From: Cladopsammia gracilis
Lineage: Eukaryota > Cnidaria > Anthozoa > Scleractinia > Dendrophylliidae
DNA: 64,000 bases
Assembly (NCBI GenBank): GCA_022457155.1
Contig: JAJGOT010000136.1
Coordinates: 925,001-989,000 of the forward strand
Reading direction: 5' to 3'
In this document: positions 1-12,007 of the stretch, piece by piece
How the letters are laid out: every line of letters begins with the position of its first letter
Numbering within the stretch: the first letter of the stretch is position 1
Program-made: the position numbers and the translations under genes
The notes under the pieces: model-generated
What the model saw: only the letters and a program-made list of their open reading frames with translations
The model's database searches: none
What the model was told of the DNA's origin: nothing

Positions 1-2780
1 TTTTATCTGCAATACACGTATGTCGAGATTGAGGTAGAAGTCGAAATGAGTGGAATCAACAAAACTAGACGAACTAAAGTAGCGAATAGTCATCCTACAC
101 TCTACCACAAAGTTTTTTCAATTACCCAAGCCACAAATGATCTAGACATGCTGATCGACAAGAACAGAGTCTGAAATTACCAAAAGATGGCCATGTGCAA
201 CCTGTACATCTACTGTGGCACACTTCAGTAATGTCAGGTAAAATAAGTGAAACATGATTTAGCCTTTGTATTTTTACGTGAAACGTGATTGCTTGTTTTT
301 TTCTGTGAACGTGAAGCTGTTTTCCGAATTTTTCGTGATGCGTGAAAAGGCTAATTACTTTTGCATGAAACTGTTTTCAGAAGAGGTATAGGGGACCCTC
401 TCAGAACTCCAAGCAAATACATGTCGTCGGCGCCAAGAACGGGAAAACACGTGCGACCAAGTCACGATTGGTTTTGGCTTTATTTCTGATTAATTGAAAA
501 AGTGGCGCAAAATGTCTTAGCCACTCCCAAGTCGTAGTAATATTAGGCAATCGCTAAATTACTTTCGACATGGCTCTAGCGGTTGAGAAATAAATTTGTG
601 TTTGCTTTCTGCGATTTTTGATTGGTTAAAAAAAACTTACGCCGCTTTATATTATTTCTTTACCAATCAGGAGAACTCGTACCCAGATTGCGCACGTGCT
701 TGTACTGTAGTGAAGGAGGTCTGGGAACCAGATTAACCAAAACCCTGACTTGTCGCACTTGACTCACACGCGTTTACCCGCGCTTGGCGCCGGATACATT
801 TGCTTCCATTTCTGATTGGTTTATTGGATTGGTCCAATGGAGAATTCAAACTAACTTGCACGTTTGGCGATTTAATTGCTTTCTTTTAGCCTTATTTTTC
901 TACTGTTAAACGTATATTGTCCCTTTCAGCAAAACCTGTCAAAGTTCTTTTCTGTAGGTCCGCAGACATCCGCATAAATTCAGTGAAGTGATGGAACATT
1001 AAAACCTTTTGTCGCCATGAATTTCTTCAAGGTTTCCAACGTCGTAAACTGGCCTGCAGGTGCCTAGTTAATCCAAGTTTTAAGACAAATAATCGCTTCC
1101 TATGTGGCGTAAAATGCTGTAATTCACCTGTAGAATGCCTTTCTTAGGTATCATCCGATTTCCTTCCTTTATTAAAGAAAGATCTCCGGCAAAAACATGC
1201 GAGCGCTCCGTTTGTAAATTTTTCTCAAAATTCCGCCAAGCCAACTGAATACACACAAGTGTCACAAGTGAGAAACTTTAATGCTCGACCAATCAGGAGC
1301 GAGTCATTTTGCCTTCAATTAAGGAAAAATGCCCTCTTTGTCAGCCAATCAGCATTCAGTAATTTCGCCTTTTAAGTTATAATAATAAATATCTGGATTG
1401 TGCTCTACAACTAACTAATATGGGCCTTTATCACACTGATAGGGATCTGTGACGTCATTCAAATGGCGGCGACTTAAAATTCAAATTTATCGGAAACATG
1501 GTGGAAATTGAAATTTTCTTATCCTAAGCGAGTAAAATAGGATAATTTATGTAGTTAAACATTTTCGTGCTTTTTACTAGTATTTTATTTCCATTTATTC
1601 AAACATGGCTGACCTCATCCTTCGTATGACGTCATATTTCGTGACTTTAGCAACCGATTCTCACCAAACTTTGCTAAAAAAAAATAAATGAACAGCTACT
1701 AAAAAGATTCTCTTAAAAGCTTGGTTTAATTGACTAGAAAAAAAATGGCCATGAATAAAACAGGTCCAGTACGTAAAAAAACGCATTTTGAAAGCTACCG
1801 ACACTAATTAAAACTAACTGGCAAATTAGAAAATGACAAAACATTACAGTCAAATCCCGCTTGCAAAACATGAAAAAAAAAGTAATATCACCACAAGAAA
1901 GGACTGCACTCTGTAACTTTCGTATTTGAATTATCAATACAACAACAACAATATGAAAACAATGAACTGAGAGACGGCTGAACTCTAGAAGTTTAACGGT
2001 CAACTGTGTGTAAATTAAATTCAGGTTTCTTGTTGCCTGAAACTTATTTTTAACTGTTTCAAGCATTATTTAAGCTTACACGTTTTTTTTTATACTCACC
2101 CCTTTCCTAATTTTGTCTGGTCCAAAGATCTGTGATCAGTTCGAAATAGCAATAAAAAAAATTTAATTAAACAACAAATGACTTCGTCATTAACCGGGGA
2201 TGCGTATCTTTTTCATTTATCGATGAAAAAGATCGCTGCTTTTTTTAAGCAGGCAAATATAAATTTCCGTTCAGTTTTCTATGTCGGGAAGTTATTTCCG
2301 TTGATTCATTAGTCGTATCACTTCCTAAGTGAATAAATTTATGTTTCACAGCAGTGTTTAATTAGGATATTATCTGTTTAAGCGTGCGATTTTTAAAACA
2401 TCAAAAGAATGGTTGAAGTAAATGAAACCCCTGTACTGGTTTAATTAGCTTTGGCATTCGGCAACTTTCAACCGATATCCCGTGATGATAAAGTTATGTC
2501 ACAAGACGGAGCTTCGTTTGAGGTTGATATATTTGAATTTGATTATCTAGGAAGGAATTGGTGTTCCATATGAATTAAATTCAAATTTAACCTCACATTT
2601 CCATTTTTTTCTTCTGATACTTGTCAGTAGCGATCGTTGCGTTTCTTAGTCGGCTTACAAAACACTTTCCGTCACAGTTTTGTTCAAGTATTCCACAAGT
2701 GATTCATCTCGTTGAAGCAATATTTTCAGTTTCTTTATAGTTGACCTTTTATTTTACATTCACTTTTGTATTTGGCATCC
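1..2780. other. Gene-free stretch with degenerate MITE relics
   Basis: No coding region is supported here; the two open frames (1080-1265 and 1734-2066, both minus) have no recognisable domain or splice context. The segments around 400-600 and 740-860 contain the GGCGCCAAG and ACGATTGGTTTTGG text found inside the inverted-repeat elements at 18818-19099 and 58790-59078, so they are decayed relatives of that family. The rest is AT-rich sequence in which I see nothing. Confidence 0.5.
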
Positions 2781-2786
2781 TCTGCA

Positions 2787-3228
2787 CCCCCCCCCCCCCG
2801 GGGGGGGCCAGGGTACTCCCATATCGGAGCTATATACTACAATAGGTATGTGCCGCTGTGAAGGGTGTGGTTTTCAGGCAGTTTAGTCTGGGTCTAGAAT
2901 AGGGTATCATTTTCCGCGAAACTGATCTAGTCTAGACAAGGTTTACTGGCAAAATTGCATTTAAAAATCGGTACGGTGGGCAGTACGGCATTTTTATTGA
3001 CCCCTGGCATCTTAGACTGTGATAGTGAACGAGTTTCTGGAAAATAGCGAGTCTGGAATAGGTCTACTCAGAGGATAGGGTGGGGTTTTTCGGTGTTTAG
3101 TCTAGAATATGGTTGCAAAATGCAGCTAAAATGGTCTAGTATAGGTTAAGGGTTTCAGAGTCCCAGCGGCACACACCACCCGAAAATTTGCGGAGTACCC
3201 CCCCCCCCCCCACCCCCCTTTACCCCGG
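2787..3228. mobile_element. C/G-run-bounded short element
   Basis: The element begins with a C run followed by a G run and GGGTACTCC, and ends with GGAGTACC followed by a long C run, so its ends are inverted copies of each other. The inside repeats words such as GTCTAGAATAGG. Elements with the same GGGTACTC and GAGTACCCCC ends but a different interior are at 42469-42881 and 49657-50090. It has no open frame and looks non-autonomous. Confidence 0.5.
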
Positions 3229-3283
3229 GTCTGCAACATATCTCTAAGCATGTCAGTTTGATGATGAGATATATCCGTTTCTT

Positions 3284-3318
<35 letters not shown>
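3284..3318. repeat. (TTG)n microsatellite
   Basis: About twelve perfect TTG/GTT units follow one another. Confidence 0.95.
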
Positions 3319-3471
3319 ATACTTACATGTAATAGTTGATACGTACTGTACTTGTATAGGTAATACCGTGTATTTATATGGGAATACCGAAATCAATTGT
3401 TGTTGCTTACGTAGATGAAAAAGATCTACAGGATCGCGAGAAGAATAGTGTATAAACGATTTTCGTTTTAA

Positions 3472-3605
3472 CTTTTGAGTCTGTGGACGAAATGCTATGG
3501 CGTGACCATTCAAATGAAACCACTTTGGTAGTATTTTTGCATGCAAGGTACTATTTGTTTTATAATATTCTGCAAAATGAAATTTGGGTTTTTTCTTGAA
3601 TTTGG
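3472..3605 (-). repeat. Single diverged copy of the 88-bp repeat unit (type B)
   Basis: ACTTTTGAGTCTGTGGACGA through the TTTTTGCATG segment matches the unit seen in tandem at 10699-10990. The tail TGAAATTTGGG...TTTTCTTGAATTT also follows the unit at 10990-11035 and at 30900, so the dispersed copies share a common flank and probably spread as one longer element. Confidence 0.6.
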
Positions 3606-3619
3606 TTTTAGCGGCATGA

Positions 3620-5540
3620 AAAGGGAAAAATAACGATACTGAGGACCGTCTTGCACTGTTGCTGTCAGGTCTGCACATCGTACAGTTTTTTTTTTTTTTT
3701 GAAGAACTAAGAACCAGGTCCATTACACTGTTATGAACAAAAAACATAGAGAGAAAAGAAGCATATTTACATATTCCATGAATGTATTGTTTTTTGTTTT
3801 TTTTGAAAAAGCTAATGGCTTTATATTTGAATTCTCAGCTGAGTTTTCGACTTTATACAGATGCTATTCAGGAAGCCAGTTAAAGAGACATCAGAGACAT
3901 CTTAAAATTTAGCTTCGTAACTAACCTCCAACTGCCAATAAATAATTGGGGAATAAAACTGTATAATCTTTTAACGAGTTCATCTGAGCTGTAGGGGGTC
4001 ATTACTCACAATAATTTAATTAAGTCCTGTATCATGTGGGTAGGGAAAATATCAAAACATACGTTGGAGCTCATTTTCCAAAAAGCTGATGTTAATCAAG
4101 CCTAAAAGAAACAAAGTCCTAATCATTCATGTATTATTAAATAATATTGTCTTTGCATTTGCTTTGGTTCACACCCGTCTTGAATAATTTATTTTATTGC
4201 ATTTTATAGGCGCTCAGATATTGGAAGCAGCGCAAAGAAAAAATTCACGAGGAAAACAGACTACCTGAATAATCATCGTCATCATCCTTTTTGGTGCGCT
4301 GGCTTTTCTCCGATCCAAAGATTTCGCTTTTATCGTTTCGTGTTTTCAATACGCAGACATTTGTCAAATCCACTCAGAATATTTTATCTCTCTATGACGC
4401 ATTCTCCGTGTCGAGACTACGTTTTCTATGCAATGACAAAATCGACCGAAGTTTGTAACCATACCATTCATTCCTAATTTATTTATTATTTGCACGACTT
4501 TCCAATATCTGAACGCCTGTAAAATGCTATAAAATAACGAAATAGAAGAAAACAGGGCAGAGCATATGGCAAATGATAATGCCAAAAACCTTTCCAGCTC
4601 TTATCTTATTTTAAATTCCATTAGCAAAAGTATTAGTATCATCTAACTGCAACGAAGAATGTTCATAATTGAGACACATTTTAATAAATTTCAGGACCGA
4701 GATACAGTCTTTTAAGATAACTAGATGTTTTATTTTATGTTTATTGAAAGTGTGTGTAAATTTACAGGGGGAAAATTTGATTTTCCGAAAAAGAAAAAAA
4801 TAATAAAATATAATTTAATATGTTTTGTTTCGACAAATTAAAACGTTTAAATGCTTTCTTAACTTAAATGCCCTATGCATAGCTTTAAATTGTTTCGGAT
4901 AGATAATAGCTTAGTAAAACTTGATACGAATGTCATACGAAACTTTGATCCAAGTTAAAATAATTTCAACACTTGTGAATTTTCGTTATTTCCGACGCTG
5001 ATGTCTCCCACTCAAATATAAATCTAATATTCTTGGCACCGTACAGCGTAAAGAAATTAACTCACAGCTATCTTAAAAGATTCGTGGCAGATTTTATCAA
5101 GAAGTTTAATGAATATTCTAATTAGAACACGTAAGGTGTGCCGAAAGCATTTTAGACCGTTTTCCAATTATGCTGAAAATTAAGGCGCTTGTGCGGTTAT
5201 TAAAGGAGGATTGAACGAAAATCAAAACAGTTTGCTGCGTCTTAAGAAAAAGACTTGATAAGAAAATGCACCATAATACGAAATATCAATTAATAATTGG
5301 TCTCAAAGTTGCATAAGTTATTAAAGATATTGAGTTGCTCATTGTAATTCAATTCTGCCGTTAACCATCATCTTGACTTCTTAATGGTTTTTTGTCATTT
5401 GTGAAGTACTACTTTTCTACAAAGTTGAAACTCTCATCATTGATGGTTTCTTTATCAGACTTAGGAATAATTTAACCTTAGGGTTGTCAATCGTGTTCCA
5501 CGTAACGATAAAAAACACATAGCGCCATTTCTCCTTAAAA
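3620..5540. other. Gene-free stretch
   Basis: Frames at 3253-3747 and 4364-4585 (minus) are low-complexity or lack any domain. A short duplicated phrase, AGGCGCTCAGATATTGGAA at 4209 and its inverted relative near 4505, suggests a decayed foldback. Otherwise nothing is recognised. Confidence 0.5.
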
Positions 5541-5549
5541 AATCCGACC

Positions 5550-5940
5550 TAACGTTAGAACCACACTGTAAAGCATAATAAACAATACCACAGGAAATTA
5601 CTATTCAGTGGCTTTCATTTTCAATTACAGACTTAAACGTTAGAATCAACTTATACAACATGACAAACAGCAAAGCAGGAAAGCACTCCTTTCATTTCAA
5701 TAGTCACTCTTTAGGATTTTATCCACAGACTCGAAGGTTAGAACCACTTTGTACAGCGTAATAAACATTGCCACAGAAAAGGTACTGCTCAATTTAGATT
5801 TTATTTGAATAGTCACACTTTCGTATTTCATGGACTCGAAAGTTAGAACCACCTTGCACAGTACAATAAACAGCACCACAGGAAAGTACTGCTCAATAGT
5901 TTTCATCATATAGTCACACTTTAGGATTTCATTCACCGAG
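5550..5940 (+). repeat. 106-bp repeat (type A), diverged tandem copies
   Basis: Three to four imperfect units carrying GTTAGAACCAC, a CATAATAAACA-like core, GAAAGTACTGCTCAATAG and GTCACACTTTAGGATTTCAT in order. These are the same words as in the nine-unit array at 20290-21190. Confidence 0.75.
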
Positions 5941-6208
5941 AATCAATCTTGTTACAAATCTCAAGGTATCATTGTGACAGTCAAAAGCTTAATGAATTAG
6001 TCAATTAAATTGCCTCCAGAAATTTAAATAAATTCAAATAAATCATGACTGAACTAACTAGGGAGTCTCTTGGCCTGCGTGGTGCCATAAATATTCAAAC
6101 GAGTAACTTCCTCGCTTGTTTACGGATTTCAACTACTTATGGGCTCTTTATCTTATCAATTGCTTCCACGCATCGGTTGTGTTGTGCCAATAGAAGATTG
6201 TCGTCTGC

Positions 6209-6215
6209 TATATAA
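6209..6215 (+). promoter_or_regulatory. Candidate TATA box of peptide gene 1
   Basis: TATATAA is followed directly by TTAAGCCC. The candidate first exon of gene 2 is preceded by TATAAATTAAGCCC in the same arrangement, and this shared TATA-AATTAAGCCC word is why I read both as promoters. Transcription would begin about 30 bp downstream, near 6240. Confidence 0.45.
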
Positions 6216-6239
6216 TTAAGCCCTTTCTTTCTGTTTTCC

Positions 6240-6290
6240 ACTTGACTGCCAACACATTGCTCCTAGAAAGAAGAAAACACATTAAGCAAG
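6240..6290 (+). other. Candidate non-coding first exon of peptide gene 1
   Basis: About 50 bp lie between the TATA box and a strong donor, AAGCAAG|GTAAGT, with GT at 6291-6292. It would splice to the acceptor CAG at 11096-11098, twelve bases before the ATG, giving an intron of about 4.8 kb. The pairing is inferred; only the donor, TATA box and acceptor are seen. Confidence 0.4.
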
Positions 6291-6639
6291 GTAAGTTAAG
6301 TTTCAAGGCGATTACAACCTTTTTTTTTCGAACGTTTTATTTTTTATCTCAGGCTGAGCTGGAACTGAACGATCCATTTTGGCGATTTAACCTTAAAAAC
6401 GTTCTCCGCATGTTTCTAAATTAAATGGAGTTAGTGTTTTTGTAAATCGCAGTTTTGAATGAAAGAAGAAAAATAGGCTACGTTTTAGAAATTATAATGC
6501 TTATTGCTATACATGTTTTCTATTTTAAATCGCAAGAAAGATTTGGTATTACATTCCAAAACGAACACCATTTTGTGCTTGTTGCCGTATAGCAGTTTGA
6601 GCTCAATTTAAAACTATTGAGCAGCTCTTTCCCGTATTT

Positions 6640-6830
6640 AATATGTTTATTATGCTGAAAAAGGTGGTTCTTACTTTTCAGTATGTAGACGAAATCCTAA
6701 AGTGTTGCCATTCAAATGAAAGCTACTGAGCAGTATTTTCCTGTGGTGCTGTTTATTATGCTGTACAAGTAGTCAGTCTAACGTTTGACTCTGTCAAAGA
6801 GTGTGGGCATTGAAATAAAGGCTTGAAAGT
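6640..6830 (-). repeat. 106-bp repeat (type A), two reversed copies
   Basis: Reads as the reverse complement of the type A unit (GAGCAGTATTTTCCTGTGGT, then TTCAAATGAAAGCTACTGAG). It lies inside the proposed intron 1 of gene 1. Confidence 0.7.
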
Positions 6831-7275
6831 CTATTTTCTTAAGTTATGTCAACTGTTTTGTCTTTTTGTCTTTTTTTGTAAGTTTTTCAACTTTAGCAAA
6901 ATACTGTTAATAAGTATTTTGCGAACTCCGATTTGTTTATTAGAAAAGAACAACCTTAAGCTTTCTAATCTACAAGTTCATATTTTGTTTTAATCCTTCT
7001 CATGTAACCACCTTTTCTTTCGTAGTTTTATAATTCGCTTGTTAGCCTATGATTTACTTTACTGAATTGTTTTTTTTTTTTTGTAGTTTCTTAAGATTTG
7101 AAGAAACCTATGAAAATTTGATTTTTGATTATGTTTTCTCAGTTTCTCACGACCCAAATTTATAACCCAAAACTTGAAACCAATCTGAAAAGTAACTGAT
7201 GTTGTAAAACAGTGAAAACGTATAAACGAGTCCAGAACGTATTGCTTAATGTATTTCATTTGAATGTCTTTCTTT

Positions 7276-8260
7276 AAAGGGCAATTTCACCAATTAGTAT
7301 CACTTTGAAAAGCCAAAAAATATATATTTTGTCAACGAAAATTTAAAAATAATGCTTCAGTTTTGTTAACCCTTAACTTGTATAATGAAACTGCCAAAGC
7401 GTGCCTTCTACTGCGGATGAGCTGGATGGAAATGAATGGCAACTCTTGCTTCTTAGAAAAATCACTTACAGTCAAAATCACTCAGCGCGTTCCGCTTACT
7501 GATCATTTGGGAATGACTTTCATTAATCGGGAACGGAGTGCATTACTGAAATTAAAATTCAGGTTTAAAATTGATTATTGGATTCTTCTAACGGTAGCCT
7601 CATTCGAAATAACGAATGCTGATTGGTTTGTTATTGACATCAGGCGAATGTTCACGTGCAAAGCAGGCGACAGTTGGCGGCTTGACACATGTGACCGATT
7701 TCTGTTCAATCGACAAAAATTCATCACTGAGTATTGTTTTTTTTTTTACGTAAAGAAGCTCTGCATTTATAAAACCCCGAAGAAAAATTCTTAAAATGCT
7801 ATTGTGCTGGCTCTGAAAGAGAAATTTTGACGGAAAGTGAAGAAAATTTCCTATGAAGTCCAAGCGACTGAATTCACCGAAACCAACAGCGGTCAACGGT
7901 TGCTTATTTCGCCTGTGAACTTTTGACTGATGTCAGTAAATAAACCAATCAACATTCGTTATTTCGAATGAAGCTGCAGTTGGAAGATTCCAATAATCAA
8001 TTTTATACCTGAATTTTGATTTCAATAATGCAATCCGTTCCCGATTAATGAAAGTCATTCCCAAATGATAAGCGGAACGCGCCGAGTATTTTGACTGTAA
8101 ATCTCATTTCTTTTCTCTCTTCACCAAATCACGTGATGTATTTTTCTCTCGGTGCACTAAGAGTACCTTGTGTATAAGCACTGAAAAATATTTAGTCAAA
8201 TATGTAGTACAGGTTTGACCAAAACGGGAAAACTCCCTCTGGTATTTTTCCCTTTAAACC
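7276..8260. mobile_element. Foldback element with about 165-bp inverted arms
   Basis: The segment 7460-7632 and the segment 7942-8105 are near-perfect reverse complements: each contains CATTTGGGAATGACTTTCAT and ATTCGTTATTTCGAATGA or the complement. A spacer of about 300 bp separates them. The left flank TAGTATCACTTTGAAAAGCC belongs to a dispersed family also at 9375, 12430 and 25940 (reversed). Open frames at 7363-7794 (+) and 7600-7896 (-) are produced by the arms and have no recognised domain. Confidence 0.65.
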
Positions 8261-8753
8261 TATTTTAACGTACACCTTGCTTAAATTTGCTTACAGGGGT
8301 AAACGTTCCACATCTAAATAATAGGTGTATGAGATTCTTTTGCATTTCCATTTCGTTCTCCTCTTTTGATTTTATTAGGGCGTGGCGCAACCTCGTTTTT
8401 ATGTTCTTTTTCCTGGTAACGAGGCTGGGTGGGATGAAACACATGCCACAGGGGAATTTCGATTCTTTTTTTAACATGTGTTTAATTTTGACAGCAGGAA
8501 GTCTTATTTGCCTGTAGTAGGTCATAGCTAACCTACCACGATTAAATGTTTGCTCATACATCAAACCAAAGCCACGTGAAACTGGTTTTCCGGTTTTCAC
8601 GCATTCAAACTGCACTTTGAAAAAGGTTAAAACGTGAATAGTAAATCGCATAATGTTTTAGTAAACTCACAGACTCAGGAAAAAGGTATGAGCTTTGAGG
8701 TCTCAAAGTAAAAACCTTATCTTCAAAGGAAGTTTCTTAGTTTTTAACGTAAT

Positions 8754-9221
8754 GGCCGTTTTTATGCTACAGACGTTAATATCGTCTGAGACTTTAAAGT
8801 CGTCTCGAGACGACTTTAACGTCTAGTATAAAAACGAAAAATAAGCCAGACGGATTTAACGTCTGATGACTTTAATGTCTTCTTTTAAGTGCGTCGTTCA
8901 GACGCACTTAACAGACGACTTTATCGTCTCAGACGTTAAATACGTCTAGTATAAAAACGTCTAAAATACGTCTAGTATAAAAACGGGACGGCCTTAAAGA
9001 GGACGAATTTAGCCCTATTTGTATATTCGTGCTCTTAAAATTTATTTGGGGACGACTTTAGTCGTGTCCAGTCACTTCCGAGGAAAGGTTTTTTTAAGAA
9101 AATCTTGCGTTTTTCTCTGTGGCCATCTACTTTAATGCGTCCCGTGTTTATACCAGACGCATTTAACGTCTGAGGCGTTAATTGCGTCTAGACGACTTTA
9201 ACGTCTCTAGCATAAAAACGA
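8754..9221. mobile_element. MITE with GGCCGTTTTTAT-type ends, array-like interior
   Basis: Begins GGCCGTTTTTATGCTACAGA and ends CTCTAGCATAAAAACG, so the ends are inverted. Inside, ACGTCT/AGACGT words recur many times in both orientations together with further copies of CTAGTATAAAAACG, suggesting repeated self-insertion or expansion. A smaller relative with the same ends is at 31876-32241. Confidence 0.65.
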
Positions 9222-9369
9222 CTATTCTGTCGTTCTCGAAATTTTTATCGTGACACCGGGTTGTTGCAATGATTTAATTTTAATTTTTACGCGGGAAATT
9301 CTTGCAGCCGACTGAGAATGAAGACATTGAGTTTCTCACAGTTTGACCGCGTTTGAAGGGACACTGTCA

Positions 9370-9760
9370 CCTATTTTTAGTATCACTTTGAAAAGCCAAA
9401 AAACATATTTGTTTCAATGGAAACCTTAAAATAATGGTCCAGTTTTGTTAACAAATACTCTACCAGTGCACAGAAACTGGTATTCGTTATTTTTGGCTGC
9501 GGATGGCCAGGATGGAAATGAATTGCAACTTGAAAAAATTGGCCAATTTTTTCAAGTTCCTCAGTCCCAAGAGTCGTGGAAAAATCGCAGAAAAACTTAT
9601 TATGGTTTGTTCTTCCTTGAAGAAATCACTTGATATTATCTTCTCGTGTTCTAAAAGCAATTTTATAGCAAATTAAGGTACTTTGTCATATATTTAGTGT
9701 ATTTTGACCAAAACACAGCAAAATCTGTGTGACAATGCCTCTTTAATAGCTAACCTTCTC
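9370..9760. repeat. Fragment of the ACTTTGAAAAGCC dispersed family
   Basis: TTAGTATCACTTTGAAAAGC and TCCAGTTTTGTTAAC match the left flank of the foldback element at 7276. No coding content is seen. Confidence 0.5.
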
Positions 9761-9931
9761 CTAAACTGCTGTGAACGATCTATCGTTTTTTTTTTCAGTC
9801 AGAAAATTAGTCTACATTTTTCTTTATTCATAGAGCTCCAATAAAACCAATCAGAAAAACAATTTGATACAAATATTTAAACTAAGCTTAATCTGCCCAT
9901 GGGTCTGCAAAATGTTGTCAGGGGCATTTGA

Positions 9932-10659
9932 TTAAGGTTACAGTGTACCTTCGGGGGTGTCTCCAGTATGACAGCTCTAACGTCTTAAGATTACACTTAA
10001 TATACCTAAACCCAGATATCAAATTAAAGCTTATAGAGCTGGCTATCTAAATATGGAAACCATTTGGTAATAAAATAAATTGTCGAATTTTTTACGACAT
10101 CTAAATTCGAACGTCCGAATCAGCTTTAAAACGCTATAACTCAAAGCGATTATTATACTTTGCTAATTTGATTTGTTCTTGGGTTTTCGGACTCGAAGCG
10201 CTAAAAAAACGTGTCGGCGATTTTCCATATTCAATTGCAGTGAAAAGTTACAGAATATTTTCGAAAAGGGGAGGAAAAAAAATGGAATGATCGCACGGAA
10301 ATGCCTGTTGACGAAAAAGTTTTCGGAATTAAGAAATTCGCCGACACGTTTTTGTTGATTATATGTTAGCCTAGCTTCTGTCCAAATTTAAGGAAAATCG
10401 AACAAATTCCCTTTGAGTTGTAGCTCTTTAAAGTGTCCCCAACAAGCGAAAAATTAACTTTGAGAAAACGGCGCTTAAAAAAACATATCGCTTAATAAAC
10501 AAACTCCACCCACAAAAGTTATACCGTCATTTCTCCGACAATTTTCACTATTTTTCGATACTTTATTTTTTGGATGAAAGTTCATTCTGTAAACTTTATT
10601 TTAACGCCAAAAAAAAATTTTCAATAAATTTTCGATCTGAAGGTACACTGTAACCTTAA
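9932..10659 (+). mobile_element. TTAA-flanked non-autonomous DNA transposon, copy 1
   Basis: Ends are TTAA-GGTTACAGTGTACCTTC and its exact inverse GAAGGTACACTGTAACC-TTAA. The element is 728 bp including both TTAA sites and has no transposase frame. Copies with about 90% similar text by eye are at 41140-41854 and 56328-57482. TTAA targets are used by the piggyBac and Kolobok superfamilies; which one applies cannot be told from the ends alone. Confidence 0.8.
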
Positions 10660-10698
10660 GTTTAACCCTTTCCCTCCCAGAGTCAATTATGGAGTCCT

Positions 10699-10990
10699 AA
10701 CTTCTGAGTCTGTCCACAAAATCCTATGGTGTGACCATTCAATTGAAACCTCTTCAGCAGCACTTTTGCATGGTACCATTTGTTCTAACTTTTGAGTCTG
10801 TTGATTAAATCCTATGGTGTAACCATTCAAATGAAACCTCTTCAGCAGCACTTTTGCATGATACCATTTGTTCTAACGTTTGAGTCTGTTGATGAAATCC
10901 TAGTATGGTGTGACCATTCAAATGAAACCTCTTCAGCAGTAGTTTTGCATGGTACCATTTGTTTTTCAATATTTTACAAAATCAAGAGAC
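10699..10990 (-). repeat. 88-bp tandem repeat (type B), three units
   Basis: AACTTYTGAGTCTGT starts at 10699, 10787 and 10875, so the period is exactly 88 bp. Each unit holds GACCATTCAA, GAAACCTCTTCAGCAG and ATGGTACCATTTGTTCT. It lies just upstream of the coding exon of gene 1. Aligned to the reversed type A unit it lacks about 18 bp around the CATAATAAACA core. Confidence 0.85.
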
Positions 10991-11110
10991 TTGACAAAAA
11001 TGAAATTTGGGATTTTTCTTGAATTTTGTTTTGTAGCTGAAGAGTTAAAGAAGAAGATAACCTTAACGTTTCTTTCTTTTTTTATCAGAAAAGTCAGAAA
11101 GTCTATCATC

Positions 11111-12007
11111 ATGAACAAAACACTTCTTACAGTACTGGTCGTCGTACTGATTGCTGGTGTGTTTGTAGAGCATAGTGACGCCTTGCTCCGGGCCGGGAGG
11201 GACAAGATTGAGAGGCCACAACGTTGGGCGGAACCACAACGGGAGCAAGAAATGTACCCTGCAATCCCTGTTTACTTTAAAAGAGGTGAGAATGTTAAGT
11301 ACCGCAGGAATGTATTGCTCGGCAGCTTTCATTTGAATGCATGGTCACACTTTAGGATTTCATCCACGGAATCAATGTTAGAACCACTTTATACAGCAAA
11401 ACAGACAGCACCACAGGAACGTACTGCTCAATAGCTTTCATCTCAATGGTCACACATAGTATTTCATCTACATACTCAGAAAAGATGCAGGGTCCTATGG
11501 AGGATCAACGAGAGGCTCGGCCAACGAAATGTAGTTCAAACTGTTAGCACAGAAGTATTGCTGTTAACAATTTCACTTCTGTGGTGAATGGTCAAACTCA
11601 TAGAATTTCATCTTCAGACTCAAAAGTTAGAACTGTACAGCATAATAAATAGTACTACAGGAAAGTACTGCTCAGTAGCTTTAATTCATTTGAATGGTCA
11701 CACTTCAGGATTTCATCCATGCACAAACTAAAACGTTAAAACCACCTTGCACAGCATAATAAACAGTACTATACGAAAGTACTGGTCAATAGCTTTAATT
11801 CATTTGAATGGTCACACTTAACCAATCATAGCTCTTATTGGTTACCCAAACGATCCAAGAAATCTCAGTGCCTAAAGCTAGTGCTCAGTCTACCGAAGCT
11901 TCCTGAAGGCGCGAATACCAATGGCTTCAACTACACACACACAAAAAAAAAACGTTCTTTTCATTTTATTTCTTTTTACAGATAAGGTGGAAAGACCCGA
12001 AAAGTGA
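11111..12007 (+). CDS. Small secreted peptide precursor, LRAGR family, gene 1
   Basis: Two coding exons, 11111-11285 and 11982-12007, encode 66 residues. A 24-residue signal peptide (MNK, then a Leu/Val-rich core ending VEHSDA) precedes LLRAGR at residues 25-30. Exon 1 ends YFKR plus one base at donor G|GTGAG; exon 2 follows TTTTTACAG and adds DKVERPEK before TGA. The phase-1 junction keeps the frame. The start is chosen because it lies 12 nt after an acceptor (CAG at 11096-11098) and matches three paralogs. DKIERP after the hexapeptide resembles DKVERPEK at the C-terminus. KR before the last eight residues could be a proprotein-convertase site. There are no cysteines. Function is unknown; a neuropeptide, defence or developmental peptide are all possible. 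Confidence 0.75.
11310..11830 (+). repeat. 106-bp repeat (type A) in the gene 1 intron
   Basis: Several diverged units flank the relic exon at 11483-11585. Recognisable words are GAATGCATGGTCACACTTTA, CAGCACCACAGGAACGTACT and GTACTGCTCAGTAGCTTTAA. The first unit starts about 25 bp after the splice donor. Confidence 0.75.
11483..11585 (+). pseudogene. Relic of a gene-2-like peptide exon inside the gene 1 intron
   Basis: From AGATGCAGGGTCCTATGGA onward this matches the second half of the gene 2 coding exon. Translated in frame it gives MQGPMEDQREARPTKCSSNC then TAG, against MLGPMDERREARAAKCGSNC in gene 2. Similarity continues past the stop into the gene 2 intron (TTGCTGTTAACAATTTCACT). The signal-peptide half is missing and replaced by 106-bp repeat sequence, and the donor GT at the matching position is altered. 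It is a dead, 5'-truncated paralog or a retained fragment of an ancestral tandem copy. Confidence 0.7.

Noticed and set aside
3253..3747. 164-codon frame ending in an Asn run
   Set aside because: The Asn run is the TTG microsatellite on the other strand; the rest overlaps a type B repeat.
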